A stretch of 11,648 nt of DNA from Anaerolinea sp. (GCA_013824385.1 PNNU01000062.1:1-11648), one strand, 5' to 3'. Numbered from the stretch's first letter, positions 1 to 7,385 are shown. Notes: a model not told the origin generated them from the letters alone. Numbers and translations are program-made.

Positions 1-674
1 GCCAGACCTTCCACGATGGCGGTTTTGCCAACACCGGCTTCGCCGATCAGAACAGGATTGTTCTTGGTGCGGCGTGAAAGGATCTGCATGACACGAGAAA
101 TTTCGGTGTCGCGTCCGATCACGGGGTCAAGTTTGCCCTCGCGGGCTTGTTGGGTGAGGTCGCGGGAATATTTCTCGAGCGTACGGTAGCGTGTTTCAGC
201 TTGCGGATCGGTAACCCGCTGTCCGCCGCGTAGTTGGATAACAGCTTCAGAAACACGTTCACGTGTCAGACCGGTGGTTTCAAGCAGCCGGGCGGCTGGC
301 GTATTCTTTTCACTCAAAATGGCTAAAAAGAGATGCTCGGTCGAGATATATTCATCTTTTAGTTTACTGGCTTCTTCATTGGCCAGGTCAATAATGCGTT
401 TGACGCGCGGAGTGATAAAAATCTGGCCAGCGCCGCCGCCAAATATACTGGCTTTTGGGCTGGTCTTGAGAATGTAATCAAGTCTTTCCATCAGGATCTG
501 TGGATCTACCTTGAGGATTTCAAGGATTTGCGGAACCACACCTTGGGGTTGTTCGATTAATGCCAACAGGATGTGTTCAGTATCGATCTGGTTATGCCCA
601 TACCTCTGAATAATTTCGGCAGCACGTTGGGCTGCCTCTTGTGCTCTCTCTGTAAAACGATCAAATCTCATCAT
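1..674 (-). CDS. clpB: ATP-dependent chaperone ClpB (N-terminal part, cut by window edge)
   Basis: Hsp100 AAA+ unfoldase; ClpB rescues aggregated cytoplasmic proteins together with DnaK. The 224 complete codons seen begin [12 protein letters not shown] and hold two Clp-N repeats (about residues 4-75 and 88-147, each with a T-E-H core, [10 protein letters not shown] and [10 protein letters not shown]). Next come the linker RGGQRVTD (149-156), LEKYSRDLT and [10 protein letters not shown], and then the first Walker A, GEAGVGKT (211-218), just before the edge. The RGGQRVTD and LEKYSRDLT linker is typical of ClpB rather than ClpC, but the diagnostic middle domain lies outside the window, so ClpC is not fully excluded. 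The start is the first of two adjacent ATGs, 11 bases downstream of GAGG (in AGGAAGAGG, 686-694). An extended -10 promoter lies just upstream, so it is probably transcribed separately from nagA. Walker A has Ala where Pro is usual (GEPGVGKT), a conservative change. Confidence 0.88.
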   Translation of the reverse strand, partial: MMRFDRFTERAQEAAQRAAEIIQRYGHNQIDTEHILLALIEQPQGVVPQILEILKVDPQILMERLDYILKTSPKASIFGGGAGQIFITPRVKRIIDLANEEASKLKDEYISTEHLFLAILSEKNTPAARLLETTGLTRERVSEAVIQLRGGQRVTDPQAETRYRTLEKYSRDLTQQAREGKLDPVIGRDTEISRVMQILSRRTKNNPVLIGEAGVGKTAIVEGL

Positions 675-708
675 AAGATGTTTTTCCTCTTCCTACGTAT
701 TACGGGTG

Positions 709-717
709 ATTATAGCA
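709..717 (-). promoter_or_regulatory. Extended -10 promoter of clpB
   Basis: Read on the minus strand this is TGC-TATAAT, a perfect extended -10 element. No convincing -35 is seen at the usual spacing, which fits an extended -10 promoter. The predicted transcript start is near 702, giving a leader of about 28 bases that contains the AGGAAGAGG ribosome site. No CIRCE-like heat-shock operator was found in the 96-base gap to nagA. Confidence 0.6.
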
Positions 718-770
718 TTTCAAGAGGCGTGATTGGCATAGAAATGTATTAGAGACTTATCAGAGTTTTG

Positions 771-1943
771 TCATCGGCCGTCAAAACACACTTGACCCTC
801 AACCATTGTAATTAGAACGTGCAAGTTTGAGTCCAGAAGGACGAGATCGGCATCGTAACCAGGAGCAATGCGTCCTTTGTGATCGTCGAGGTGAATTGCT
901 TGAGCTGCATTAAGAGAGGAGCACATCCAGATTTCTTCAATGGGCAGACCAGTGGCGGCGGAAAAATTGCGCAAGGCAGCATCCATGGTGAGTGTTGAGC
1001 CTGCCAGTGTGCCATCCGCGAGTCGGGCGGCGCCGTCAACAAGGGTGACCGGCTGACCCTCGAGCGAATAGATGCCGTCAGGCATGCCTGCCGCACTGAT
1101 TGAATCAGTTATCAGAATCACCCCTCGAGGAGTTTTAGCCTTGACCAGAATATCCATGACTGCCGGGTGAACATGGATGTTATCCGCAATCAATTCGCAC
1201 CGTAATTCTGGAAGTGAAAGCGCAGCGCCAACAACCCCTGGTTCGCGGTGGTGAAGGGAACTCATGGCGTTAAAACAGTGTGTGATCTGGGTAATACCCA
1301 ATTGAACCGCAGCCCGCATCTCCGCGAAGGTGGCGGCAGAATGCCCGGCTGAGACAGTGATATTCCGATCTGTACATTCTTTTATCAGCCACTGGTTTTC
1401 AGTGATCTCTGGTGACAGTGCCACCAGGCGGATCAGTCCGGTATCCAGGTAAGTCAGGGCTTCTTCAGGGGTAGCTGTACGAATGTTACCCATCGACTGC
1501 GCACCTGCTTTGAGGGGGTTCAACCACGGCCCTTCCAGATGGATGCCCAATATGCGGGCGCCGGGTTCACTGCCCATAGTTCCCCCGATCGTTTCAATGG
1601 CGGAAGTTATTTCAGGCTGACTCGCTGCATAGGTTGACGCCAAAAAACCGGTCACGCCATGTTGTGCAAAAAATGTAGAAATCTTTTGCATTTCTTCTGA
1701 TTTTCCAAAAACAAAATCTGCACCAATTGCACCGTGGGTATGCAAGTCGATGAATCCGGGCAGCAGTGTGCCCCCGTGGCAATCAATACATATAGTTGCC
1801 TGTTGTTCCACAGCGTGGGATGGATCGCCGGAACCCAGTGATTGAATACGATTCCCGTTTGTTAAACACCAACCGCGTTCAATACGTTCTTGGGCGCCCA
1901 GGATCTTTGCATTATGTAACAGGATGATTGAATGATCTTTCAT
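771..1943 (-). CDS. nagA: N-acetylglucosamine-6-phosphate deacetylase
   Basis: Cytoplasmic amidohydrolase-superfamily enzyme that converts N-acetylglucosamine-6-phosphate to glucosamine-6-phosphate and acetate, in amino-sugar use and cell-wall recycling. The 390 residues are the usual family length. Visible landmarks are LPGFIDLHTHG with the H68-x-H70 pair, GIHLEGPWLNPLKAGAQ with metal-ligand Glu137, SAGHS with His201, THCFNAM with His222, LIADNIHVHP with substrate-contact His258, and ITDSISAAG with catalytic Asp280. The C-terminal GRIAPGYDADLVLLD strand closes the small beta domain. The H-x-H pair is retained, unlike E. coli NagA, which has a reduced metal site. The ATG at 1943 has no Shine-Dalgarno sequence, but the promoter places the transcript start on it, so the message is probably leaderless. 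No nagB or sugar transporter lies beside it, so it may act mainly in recycling. It is divergent from the GNAT gene. Confidence 0.95.
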   Translation of the reverse strand: MKDHSIILLHNAKILGAQERIERGWCLTNGNRIQSLGSGDPSHAVEQQATICIDCHGGTLLPGFIDLHTHGAIGADFVFGKSEEMQKISTFFAQHGVTGFLASTYAASQPEITSAIETIGGTMGSEPGARILGIHLEGPWLNPLKAGAQSMGNIRTATPEEALTYLDTGLIRLVALSPEITENQWLIKECTDRNITVSAGHSAATFAEMRAAVQLGITQITHCFNAMSSLHHREPGVVGAALSLPELRCELIADNIHVHPAVMDILVKAKTPRGVILITDSISAAGMPDGIYSLEGQPVTLVDGAARLADGTLAGSTLTMDAALRNFSAATGLPIEEIWMCSSLNAAQAIHLDDHKGRIAPGYDADLVLLDSNLHVLITMVEGQVCFDGR

Positions 1944-1949
1944 AAATTA

Positions 1950-1978
1950 ATTTTAGTCTTTGCGGATGGGTGTGTCAA
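1950..1978 (-). promoter_or_regulatory. Near-consensus sigma-70 promoter of nagA, leaderless layout
   Basis: On the minus strand TTGACA (1978-1973) is separated by exactly 17 bases from TAAAAT (1955-1950). Six bases then lead to the ATG at 1943. With usual spacing the first transcribed base is the A of the start codon, so the mRNA would have no 5' leader. Confidence 0.78.
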
Positions 1979-1987
1979 ACTTGCCCG

Positions 1988-2002
1988 ACGATTTTGAATC
2001 GT
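1988..2002. repeat. 15-bp inverted repeat between divergent nagA and GNAT genes, possible operator
   Basis: ACGATT-TTG-AATCGT is a perfect 6+6 bp inverted repeat with a 3-base centre. It lies just upstream of the nagA -35 (about 45 to 59 bases before the predicted nagA start). Its right arm occupies the place where a -35 for the GNAT promoter would be. The position suits a dimeric regulator, but the arms are short and no regulator gene is adjacent. Confidence 0.35.
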
Positions 2003-2019
2003 AGAAAGGGGCATTGGTG

Positions 2020-2025
2020 TAAAAT
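2020..2025 (+). promoter_or_regulatory. Candidate -10 box for the GNAT gene
   Basis: TAAAAT lies seven bases before the ATG at 2033. No good -35 exists at 16-18 bases; the 17-base position is AATCGT, the right arm of the inverted repeat at 1988-2002. If real, transcription would begin at or within a base of the start codon. The weak -35 leaves this tentative. Confidence 0.35.
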
Positions 2026-2032
2026 GGGAGGC

Positions 2033-3022
2033 ATGACTATTCTGATAAATCCTCACTCCCGAATTCGGGCCATCCGCTTGCGGGAGGACCTCAGAGAAAT
2101 TGCAGATCTGATCGAATTATGTTTTTCACATAACATTGATGCAGAGGGATTGGAATATATAAGGCACATCAGGCAAACAGCCAATAATTTTAGCAGTTTG
2201 ATTCTCGAAAACACAACACCTGAAAATTCACCACTGCCTTTCCACGGTTATGTTTGGGTGGAAAATGGTCAAATTATTGGCAACGTTACGTTGATTCCTT
2301 TGCGAGCAAAAGAAAAAGGCAGCTATTTTATCGCCAATGTGGCTGTTCACCCAAACTTTCGCGGCAGGGGCATCGGCAAACAACTCACCGAACGCGCCAT
2401 CCGTCATGTGCGCGAGCATCAGGGCAAACAGGTATACCTGCAGGTTCGTGATGATAATGAGATTGCCATTCAAATTTATCGAAACCTCGGTTTCGATGAG
2501 ATCAGCCGCCGTACGATGTGGGTTTATCGCTCTGGCAGCCAACTTATGGAAAATCCGTCGTCCGACGTTAAGGTTGCCGGGCGCGAAAAAGAGGATTGGC
2601 CTCAACAAAAGTTGTGGCTCGAATCTCTTTATCCTCGCGAGATTCATTGGAATATTCCCATCAAGCTTGACAAAATGGAACCGACATTTTCAAACTGGTT
2701 AACACGCCTCATGTACGCGGAATTTCAAAGGTCGTGGTCAGTGCGCAAGGATTCTAAATTGATCGGTGCGGTTACACTTGATCACAGCAGTGAAACACAT
2801 GATTATTGCTGGCTGGCAACCTCTCCGATTTGGGAGGATGAAGTGATCAAGGCGGTATTTCCGGTCATAGAACATAAAGTTCTTTTACCCAAGCGCCTGG
2901 CGGTAAACTATCCAGCAGGAAGAGCCAAATCTTCGTTTGAGTCAGTGGGGATGCGCGAACTTAACACACTTTTATGGATGAAACATTGGGTTCAGCCCTT
3001 AAATGAATCCATTATTGTCTAG
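2033..3022 (+). CDS. GNAT-family N-acetyltransferase with degenerate second GNAT-like half
   Basis: Predicted cytoplasmic acetyl-CoA-dependent N-acetyltransferase of 329 residues; the acceptor is unknown. The N-terminal half (about 13-165) is a full GNAT domain. It has acetyl-CoA motif A, VAVHPNFRGRGIGKQL (103-118), with the R-G-x-G-I-G loop, then VYLQVRDDNEIAIQIYRNLGF (134-154) with the N...A...Y-x-x-L-G-F signature. The C-terminal half (about 185-320) looks like a second GNAT fold that lost its cofactor loop: KLIGAVTLD resembles strand 4, and SFESVGMRELNTLLWM resembles the closing Y-x-x-x-G-F motif. The start is uncertain. ATG 2033 is chosen because a -10-like TAAAAT lies seven bases upstream. 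ATG 2024 is possible, with AAAGGGG further upstream. A GTG at 1970 keeps frame but falls in the nagA promoter. The stop lies 52 bases before the YvlD-like gene, so the two are probably cotranscribed. Confidence 0.85.
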   Translation: MTILINPHSRIRAIRLREDLREIADLIELCFSHNIDAEGLEYIRHIRQTANNFSSLILENTTPENSPLPFHGYVWVENGQIIGNVTLIPLRAKEKGSYFIANVAVHPNFRGRGIGKQLTERAIRHVREHQGKQVYLQVRDDNEIAIQIYRNLGFDEISRRTMWVYRSGSQLMENPSSDVKVAGREKEDWPQQKLWLESLYPREIHWNIPIKLDKMEPTFSNWLTRLMYAEFQRSWSVRKDSKLIGAVTLDHSSETHDYCWLATSPIWEDEVIKAVFPVIEHKVLLPKRLAVNYPAGRAKSSFESVGMRELNTLLWMKHWVQPLNESIIV

Positions 3023-3061
3023 TTCTTGAACCTTTTTTATGAGTTTTGCGTAAATGGATTG

Positions 3062-3067
3062 AAAGGA
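3062..3067 (+). promoter_or_regulatory. Ribosome binding site of the YvlD-like gene
   Basis: AAAGGA sits seven bases before ATG 3075 and fixes that start. It contrasts with the absent or poorly placed sites before nagA and the GNAT gene. Confidence 0.65.
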
Positions 3068-3074
3068 TAAAACC

Positions 3075-3461
3075 ATGAACAAATTTCTGATCCGTTTATT
3101 AATCAATGCTGCAGCTTTGTTTCTGGCAGTGAGGGTATTGGAACCGCATATCTTGATGCAGAACGATGCCTGGTATGCCTATTTAGTGCTGGCTCTCATC
3201 TTTGGATTCGTCAATGTCATCATTAAACCGTTGCTGATGGTCGCCAGTTGCCCGATGATCATTCTTACCCTGGGGCTTGGCACCTTGATCGTAAATACGG
3301 TCATGTTTTTATTGGCAGGCTGGTTGGGCAATATTGTCAACATTGGCTTCACTATCCCTGAAAACAAATACCTCTATGCGTTTCTTGGCGCACTGATTGT
3401 CAGTTTAGTCAGTCTGATTCTGAACAGCATACTAGCCCCGGCAAAGCGAGACTCTCGATAA
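3075..3461 (+). CDS. YvlD/phage-holin-4-2 family small membrane protein
   Basis: A 128-residue integral membrane protein with about four transmembrane helices (roughly 5-22, 34-52, 57-85 and 101-121). The FGFVNVIIKPLL motif (44-55) followed by a Pro-rich turn and ILTLGLGTLIVNTVMFLLAGWL (63-84) is the recognisable core of the phage_holin_4_2 / YvlD family. Despite the family name these are chromosomal membrane proteins of unknown function, and no lysin or phage gene is nearby. The start is well supported: ATG 3075 follows AAAGGA (3062-3067) at seven bases. It is the second gene of a probable two-gene unit with the GNAT gene and is followed by a strong terminator. Confidence 0.88.
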   Translation: MNKFLIRLLINAAALFLAVRVLEPHILMQNDAWYAYLVLALIFGFVNVIIKPLLMVASCPMIILTLGLGTLIVNTVMFLLAGWLGNIVNIGFTIPENKYLYAFLGALIVSLVSLILNSILAPAKRDSR

Positions 3462-3467
3462 TAAAGC

Positions 3468-3506
3468 AAAAACGGCGTTGATGATAATCAGCGCCGTTTT
3501 TGTTTT
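3468..3506. terminator. Bidirectional intrinsic terminator between convergent genes
   Basis: AAAAACGGCG (3468-3477) pairs perfectly with CGCCGTTTTT (3492-3501). The inner bases TTGAT and ATCAG extend the stem to 15 pairs (one a G-T wobble) around a GATA loop. A T-rich run follows on the plus strand to 3506, and the mirrored A-run gives a U-tract on the minus strand. It lies 6 bases after the YvlD-like stop and 13 bases past the Agl23-like stop, so it can end both transcripts. Confidence 0.88.
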
Positions 3507-3519
3507 CAGTAATTAATCG

Positions 3520-6500
3520 TTATTGGGTGGGTTGAATATCGAGATTGGATATCCACAAGAGGATATCAGGTTGCCAATGGAATGCAATAGTATTGTCTGC
3601 ATTGAAAAGCTGCCAATCACCATCTGCATTTTGGATGGGCTGCGTTCCAGAGGGAATCAAGGCGGAAATACCATCTGGCACGATAGGCACCCATTGTGTA
3701 CCGTCCTCAGATAAACGATATACAGCTACTCCCAACGGACCATCCACCATACCGGTGGTCATGTTAAAGGTCAGCAGGCTGGTTGAAGCCGGGAGTTCCA
3801 GAATGCCCTGTGGAAGGGTGTTCGCAGATGCATCGGGCATGGTGAAACGCAGCATATAGCCATTTTCAGCATCACTTACCCATACTCTTCCCTCTGCATC
3901 CACGGCGATACCGATCGGCATGCCGAACCCGTCAATACCACTGCTGTAGTCTCCCCAGCCTCTGATGAAGTTTCCAATGTTGTCAAATTCAAGAACGCGG
4001 TAAGCATCGGGATCGGTCACAAACACATGTCCGTTCTTATCCACGTCGATGTAGGGCTTGTTGTTGACAGATTGCCCGGTCCAGGCATCCACATTCCATT
4101 CACGCAAGTAGCCATAGCTTGTTCCCTCAGATAGCGGTTGAAAGACCTGGATGCGTTGATTCCATGTATCAGCAACATAGAGCAAGCCATCTTTATCAAT
4201 TGCCAAGCCAACTGGTTCATCAAATTCGCCTTGATTCATTCCGTTCAATCCAAATTGACTCAAGAAAGCACCATTAGAATCATAGACTACGATGCGGTTG
4301 TTGCCGGTGTCTGTGACCAATACCTGACCCTTGGTATTTACCACGATCCCGCGGGGACCCCAGAAGGCATCTGAAGAATCGGCTGTGCCGGCTGTACCCC
4401 ACATGGTGATGAACTTACCGTCGGCGGTGAATTTTTGAATGCGATAGTTCCAGGTGTCTGCGACATATACAGATCCATCGGGTGCCACGGCAATACCCCA
4501 CGGCTCGTTAAACGTACCGCCAGGAGCGCTACCCCCATTATCCACAGTAGCGAAGCTTCCCCAAGTGTTGATGAATTGCCCTTCGGCTGAAAAACGTTCG
4601 ATGCGGTGGTTCTTTGCATCTGTTACATAGATATCACCGTTAGGTCCGATGGCGAGATCATGAGCGCCGGTGAATTGTCCGTTTTCTGTGCCGATTGATC
4701 CGAAGAACAGATCGGGGGTAAACATGGTCATGTTTGCCGCGTACGGATCAGCTTTCACCACAGGCGCGGAAGGAACCGTGCCGTACGTCCAGATGGATGA
4801 GACCAGGCTCTTTTGAATGAATAAATAAATACGGCCTGAGGGTTCCCAGTTTTCAACAGTCAGTGAAGTGAGATTCTTTATGCTTGCATATTGGGTGTAA
4901 TCTTTATTGAGCCAGATATCCCTAATTGCTTTTCGCATTTCTGGATCTTTTAACCCAGTCCAAACACTTTTCAGGGTTTGATTCATATAATCTTGCATTG
5001 GCCAAACCAGGCGAATATATTTGAATTCGTAATAGTTATCATCCAGAATGGCGCGTGTTTTTTCGAGTTCAGTATCGTCGCTAATCACCACTGGGTATTG
5101 GGTCAAGTCGCGGCTTAGCTTATCTTTAAGCCATGTCTTGTTTGGATAATCGCGGAAATACCACCAATAAGGATACAAGGCATCACCGATGTAAGCCACC
5201 TTGATGTCTTTTCCGCCAGTGGTACGTTGAGAGATATCTTCCACCTGTGCAAGGACGTCCTTAGGGCCTTCCGCACCATGCGCGTAGACCAGGAATTCCT
5301 TACCGGTATTATAGTTAATGTAGTTGGCTTGATAAGCTGATCGGGCGGTCAAGATAGCCATTATTGCAAAGAACACTACCAACAACGATTTGATGATTTC
5401 CTTGGGCTGCCAACCCTTCATCAATTCAACAATACCCCAACCTGAAAGTACAAGCGCGATCACAGAAAAAATGAAGGTACTTGTGGTTTGAAGTTGTTCC
5501 AATTCCATTCCTGCAAAGGGTTTGTTCGGTCCAAGGATCGTGCCGAGCACACTGGAAAAACTGATTAAAAGTACAGGGAAGAGCAGCAATGATAGAAGTG
5601 ATTTGATATTCCACTTTTGTGCTGTGAGGGTATCCACCAGGTAACCGATACTGAAACCGGCTGCAAGCAGCATGGGCAGTGCAATATGCAATGTTAGCCA
5701 GGGCATCTTCTCACCTGCCACTGAATAAGCAATAAGTGACATCACAGACCAATAGAGTAGCAGGGCTAAAACTGGCACGCGTTTTGGGTTTTCATCAGCT
5801 TCAGATAAAGGAACATCAATATCGGGGGCGTCATCCTCCAAGGTTGAAAAAGAATCTGTCAGTGATTTCTGTCTCTGTTCTTCTTCATCCTTTTCGATTT
5901 TTTCTAATGCTACTTGTTCTGCAGGGGCAATTTTTGGGCGTGAAGAAAACAAGTTGTGGCGAAGCGCAACGATCAAGGCCATGAAAGCGCCCATGGCAGC
6001 CAGGTATTCATACATCGGTATTTGGAGTAAAGCGTAGTAATACCAGGGTTGGGTGCCGCGGTTTACACTTTGTTGTGAAAGCCAGTAGCCTAACGAGCCC
6101 ACCATGCCTGTGAAGAAACCTTGTCCGTTGGTGAACATGGTGGTGTAGAGAACAGTAAAGATGGCATAGAAAATGGCTGCGTTCTTGAGCCAAAGAACGG
6201 GTTTCCAAAGCAGGCCAACAGCCAGTGTGATAATCACAGTAACTGCCAAAACGATTGAAGTTCTGATCAATCCGGGTTGGGAATAATCCAGTGGGTTCCA
6301 GCCAAAAAGACTGATCGGAAAAGCGATCAATTGAGGCATGACTAATGTTAAGGTGAGAATGAGCAAATCAAAGGAGCGAATATTTCGAATTTTCGACCAG
6401 CCCAAACCAATTATCAAGATAACCAAGGCTCCGATGATTGAAGCCGCAGCAAGCGCGACGCTTACCAATAGAATAATACGGATCAATTCTGGAGGAATTG

Positions 6501-7299
6501 TATTGACAACACCGCTATCTACTGCTGCTGCCGCCTCTTTTGAAATGCGGCCATCAATGATACCTGCCCCTAATGCGACGCCCAACAGAAGTAACCCCAC
6601 CATCATCACCAGAATGAACACATCTTTGTGCTGTGCCTTCGTCCATTCTTTTTGTGTTACCTCTCTTATAAACACAAAAGCCAGGAAGATCAGCATTTCG
6701 GCAGTAAAGATGAAAGAAGTCTCTTTTGTACAGAAATACAAGGCAAGGATGGCGGTATAGAGATAAAGGGTTTTGTGTTTACCTTTCTCCATATAATACA
6801 ATACTGCGTATAGCAGAATAACGGTAAATAATCCGATAAATGATTCGTTCCGAGTATAGCGGCCATAAAATAGCACAATAGGTGATATTAGAAAGAAAAC
6901 GCCAGCCAGCAAGGCACCCGTTCTACCTAAATAACGACGCCAGGCAAACAAAACGAATACCACATTTGCAATACTGAAAAGGGCTGTTGGAATTCTTGAA
7001 CTGAAATCGGAATCACCAAAAAGCATATAGGATGCCGCCAACAGGTGAAATTGCATCGGACCGTGCGTGACAGGGTCATGGCTGTACCCTTTGCCGATGT
7101 ACAGATCATAAGAGGGCACTACGTGATTGACCTCATCATGAGACATAGTTCTGACACCGACATTATAGAATCGACTGATCACTGCCAATAGAATGATGAT
7201 GGCAATCAACAAATGTTCAATTCTAAATTTTTCAAAAGAGGGAAAAACCGGTCGATCAAGCCACGATTCTTTAATTAACGTTGTATTTGTATTTTCCAT
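3520..7299 (-). CDS. Agl23-like (TIGR03663) polytopic membrane protein with C-terminal NHL propeller
   Basis: A 1259-residue protein resembling the TIGR03663 / 'flippase activity-associated protein Agl23' family, which belongs to the GT-C/PMT-like membrane glycosyltransferase group. The role is probably in lipid-linked sugar or envelope glycan handling; the exact substrate is unknown. The first long loop has the acidic motif MSHDEVNH (52-59), then DPVTHGPMQFHLL (75-87) and FYGRYTRNESF (144-154), as in GT-C proteins. Many hydrophobic helices run between 27 and 650. They are broken by a highly charged loop (about 455-508, rich in E, D and K) that is probably cytoplasmic. A soluble region (655-850) follows, then six NHL blades (about 880-914, 934-968, 983-1017, 1030-1055, 1083-1115, 1129-1153) with repeated G-I-A-V-x-x-x-G-x-V-Y-V-A-D-T-x-N-x-R-I signatures. 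About 100 unassigned residues end the protein. It has its own promoter, and the stop faces the shared terminator. Confidence 0.85.
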   Translation of the reverse strand: MENTNTTLIKESWLDRPVFPSFEKFRIEHLLIAIIILLAVISRFYNVGVRTMSHDEVNHVVPSYDLYIGKGYSHDPVTHGPMQFHLLAASYMLFGDSDFSSRIPTALFSIANVVFVLFAWRRYLGRTGALLAGVFFLISPIVLFYGRYTRNESFIGLFTVILLYAVLYYMEKGKHKTLYLYTAILALYFCTKETSFIFTAEMLIFLAFVFIREVTQKEWTKAQHKDVFILVMMVGLLLLGVALGAGIIDGRISKEAAAAVDSGVVNTIPPELIRIILLVSVALAAASIIGALVILIIGLGWSKIRNIRSFDLLILTLTLVMPQLIAFPISLFGWNPLDYSQPGLIRTSIVLAVTVIITLAVGLLWKPVLWLKNAAIFYAIFTVLYTTMFTNGQGFFTGMVGSLGYWLSQQSVNRGTQPWYYYALLQIPMYEYLAAMGAFMALIVALRHNLFSSRPKIAPAEQVALEKIEKDEEEQRQKSLTDSFSTLEDDAPDIDVPLSEADENPKRVPVLALLLYWSVMSLIAYSVAGEKMPWLTLHIALPMLLAAGFSIGYLVDTLTAQKWNIKSLLSLLLFPVLLISFSSVLGTILGPNKPFAGMELEQLQTTSTFIFSVIALVLSGWGIVELMKGWQPKEIIKSLLVVFFAIMAILTARSAYQANYINYNTGKEFLVYAHGAEGPKDVLAQVEDISQRTTGGKDIKVAYIGDALYPYWWYFRDYPNKTWLKDKLSRDLTQYPVVISDDTELEKTRAILDDNYYEFKYIRLVWPMQDYMNQTLKSVWTGLKDPEMRKAIRDIWLNKDYTQYASIKNLTSLTVENWEPSGRIYLFIQKSLVSSIWTYGTVPSAPVVKADPYAANMTMFTPDLFFGSIGTENGQFTGAHDLAIGPNGDIYVTDAKNHRIERFSAEGQFINTWGSFATVDNGGSAPGGTFNEPWGIAVAPDGSVYVADTWNYRIQKFTADGKFITMWGTAGTADSSDAFWGPRGIVVNTKGQVLVTDTGNNRIVVYDSNGAFLSQFGLNGMNQGEFDEPVGLAIDKDGLLYVADTWNQRIQVFQPLSEGTSYGYLREWNVDAWTGQSVNNKPYIDVDKNGHVFVTDPDAYRVLEFDNIGNFIRGWGDYSSGIDGFGMPIGIAVDAEGRVWVSDAENGYMLRFTMPDASANTLPQGILELPASTSLLTFNMTTGMVDGPLGVAVYRLSEDGTQWVPIVPDGISALIPSGTQPIQNADGDWQLFNADNTIAFHWQPDILLWISNLDIQPTQ

Positions 7300-7336
7300 T
7301 TGATTTATCCGACCTCGTGCGTTTCTGGAATAAGCT

Positions 7337-7356
7337 ATTCATGACTATACATGAAT
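7337..7356. repeat. 20-bp inverted repeat exactly flanking the -10 box, candidate operator
   Basis: ATTCATG-ACTATA-CATGAAT has perfect 7-bp arms, and the six-base centre is exactly the complement of the -10 hexamer TATAGT. A protein bound to both arms would cover the -10 and prevent promoter opening. The geometry suits a dimeric repressor. The regulator is not in the window. Confidence 0.5.
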
Positions 7357-7372
7357 CCACATAAACTGACAA
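7344..7372 (-). promoter_or_regulatory. Sigma-70-type promoter of the Agl23-like gene
   Basis: On the minus strand TTGTCA (7372-7367) is followed after exactly 17 bases by TATAGT (7349-7344). The predicted transcript start is near 7337, leaving a leader of about 38 bases before ATG 7299, with a GAGG 13 bases ahead of the ATG. Confidence 0.72.
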
Positions 7373-7385
7373 GATAAAAAGAACC

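Noticed and set aside
696..704. CGTA-T-TACG inverted repeat at the clpB transcript start
   Set aside because: Arms of four bases are too short to separate from chance, and it does not match a known heat-shock operator such as CIRCE.
675..770. Search for a nagA terminator in the gap before clpB
   Set aside because: No hairpin with a U-tract is visible, so some read-through from nagA into clpB cannot be excluded.
1970..2032. GTG start at 1970 that would lengthen the GNAT protein by 21 residues
   Set aside because: The extra residues (including CQTCPTILNRRKGHWC) do not resemble the start of a GNAT domain. The GTG lies inside the nagA promoter and has no ribosome site.
2228..2647. 139-codon open frame on the minus strand across the GNAT gene
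   Set aside because: It overlaps the conserved acetyl-CoA motif of the GNAT gene on the other strand and shows no family resemblance.
3075..3461. Reading the holin-family name as evidence for a prophage
   Set aside because: The family is mostly chromosomal YvlD-like proteins, and no endolysin, integrase, capsid or attachment site is present.
6338..6760. 140-codon open frame on the plus strand inside the Agl23-like gene
   Set aside because: It is antisense to conserved membrane helices of a clear gene, has no recognisable protein features and no ribosome site; it is a by-product of hydrophobic codon composition.
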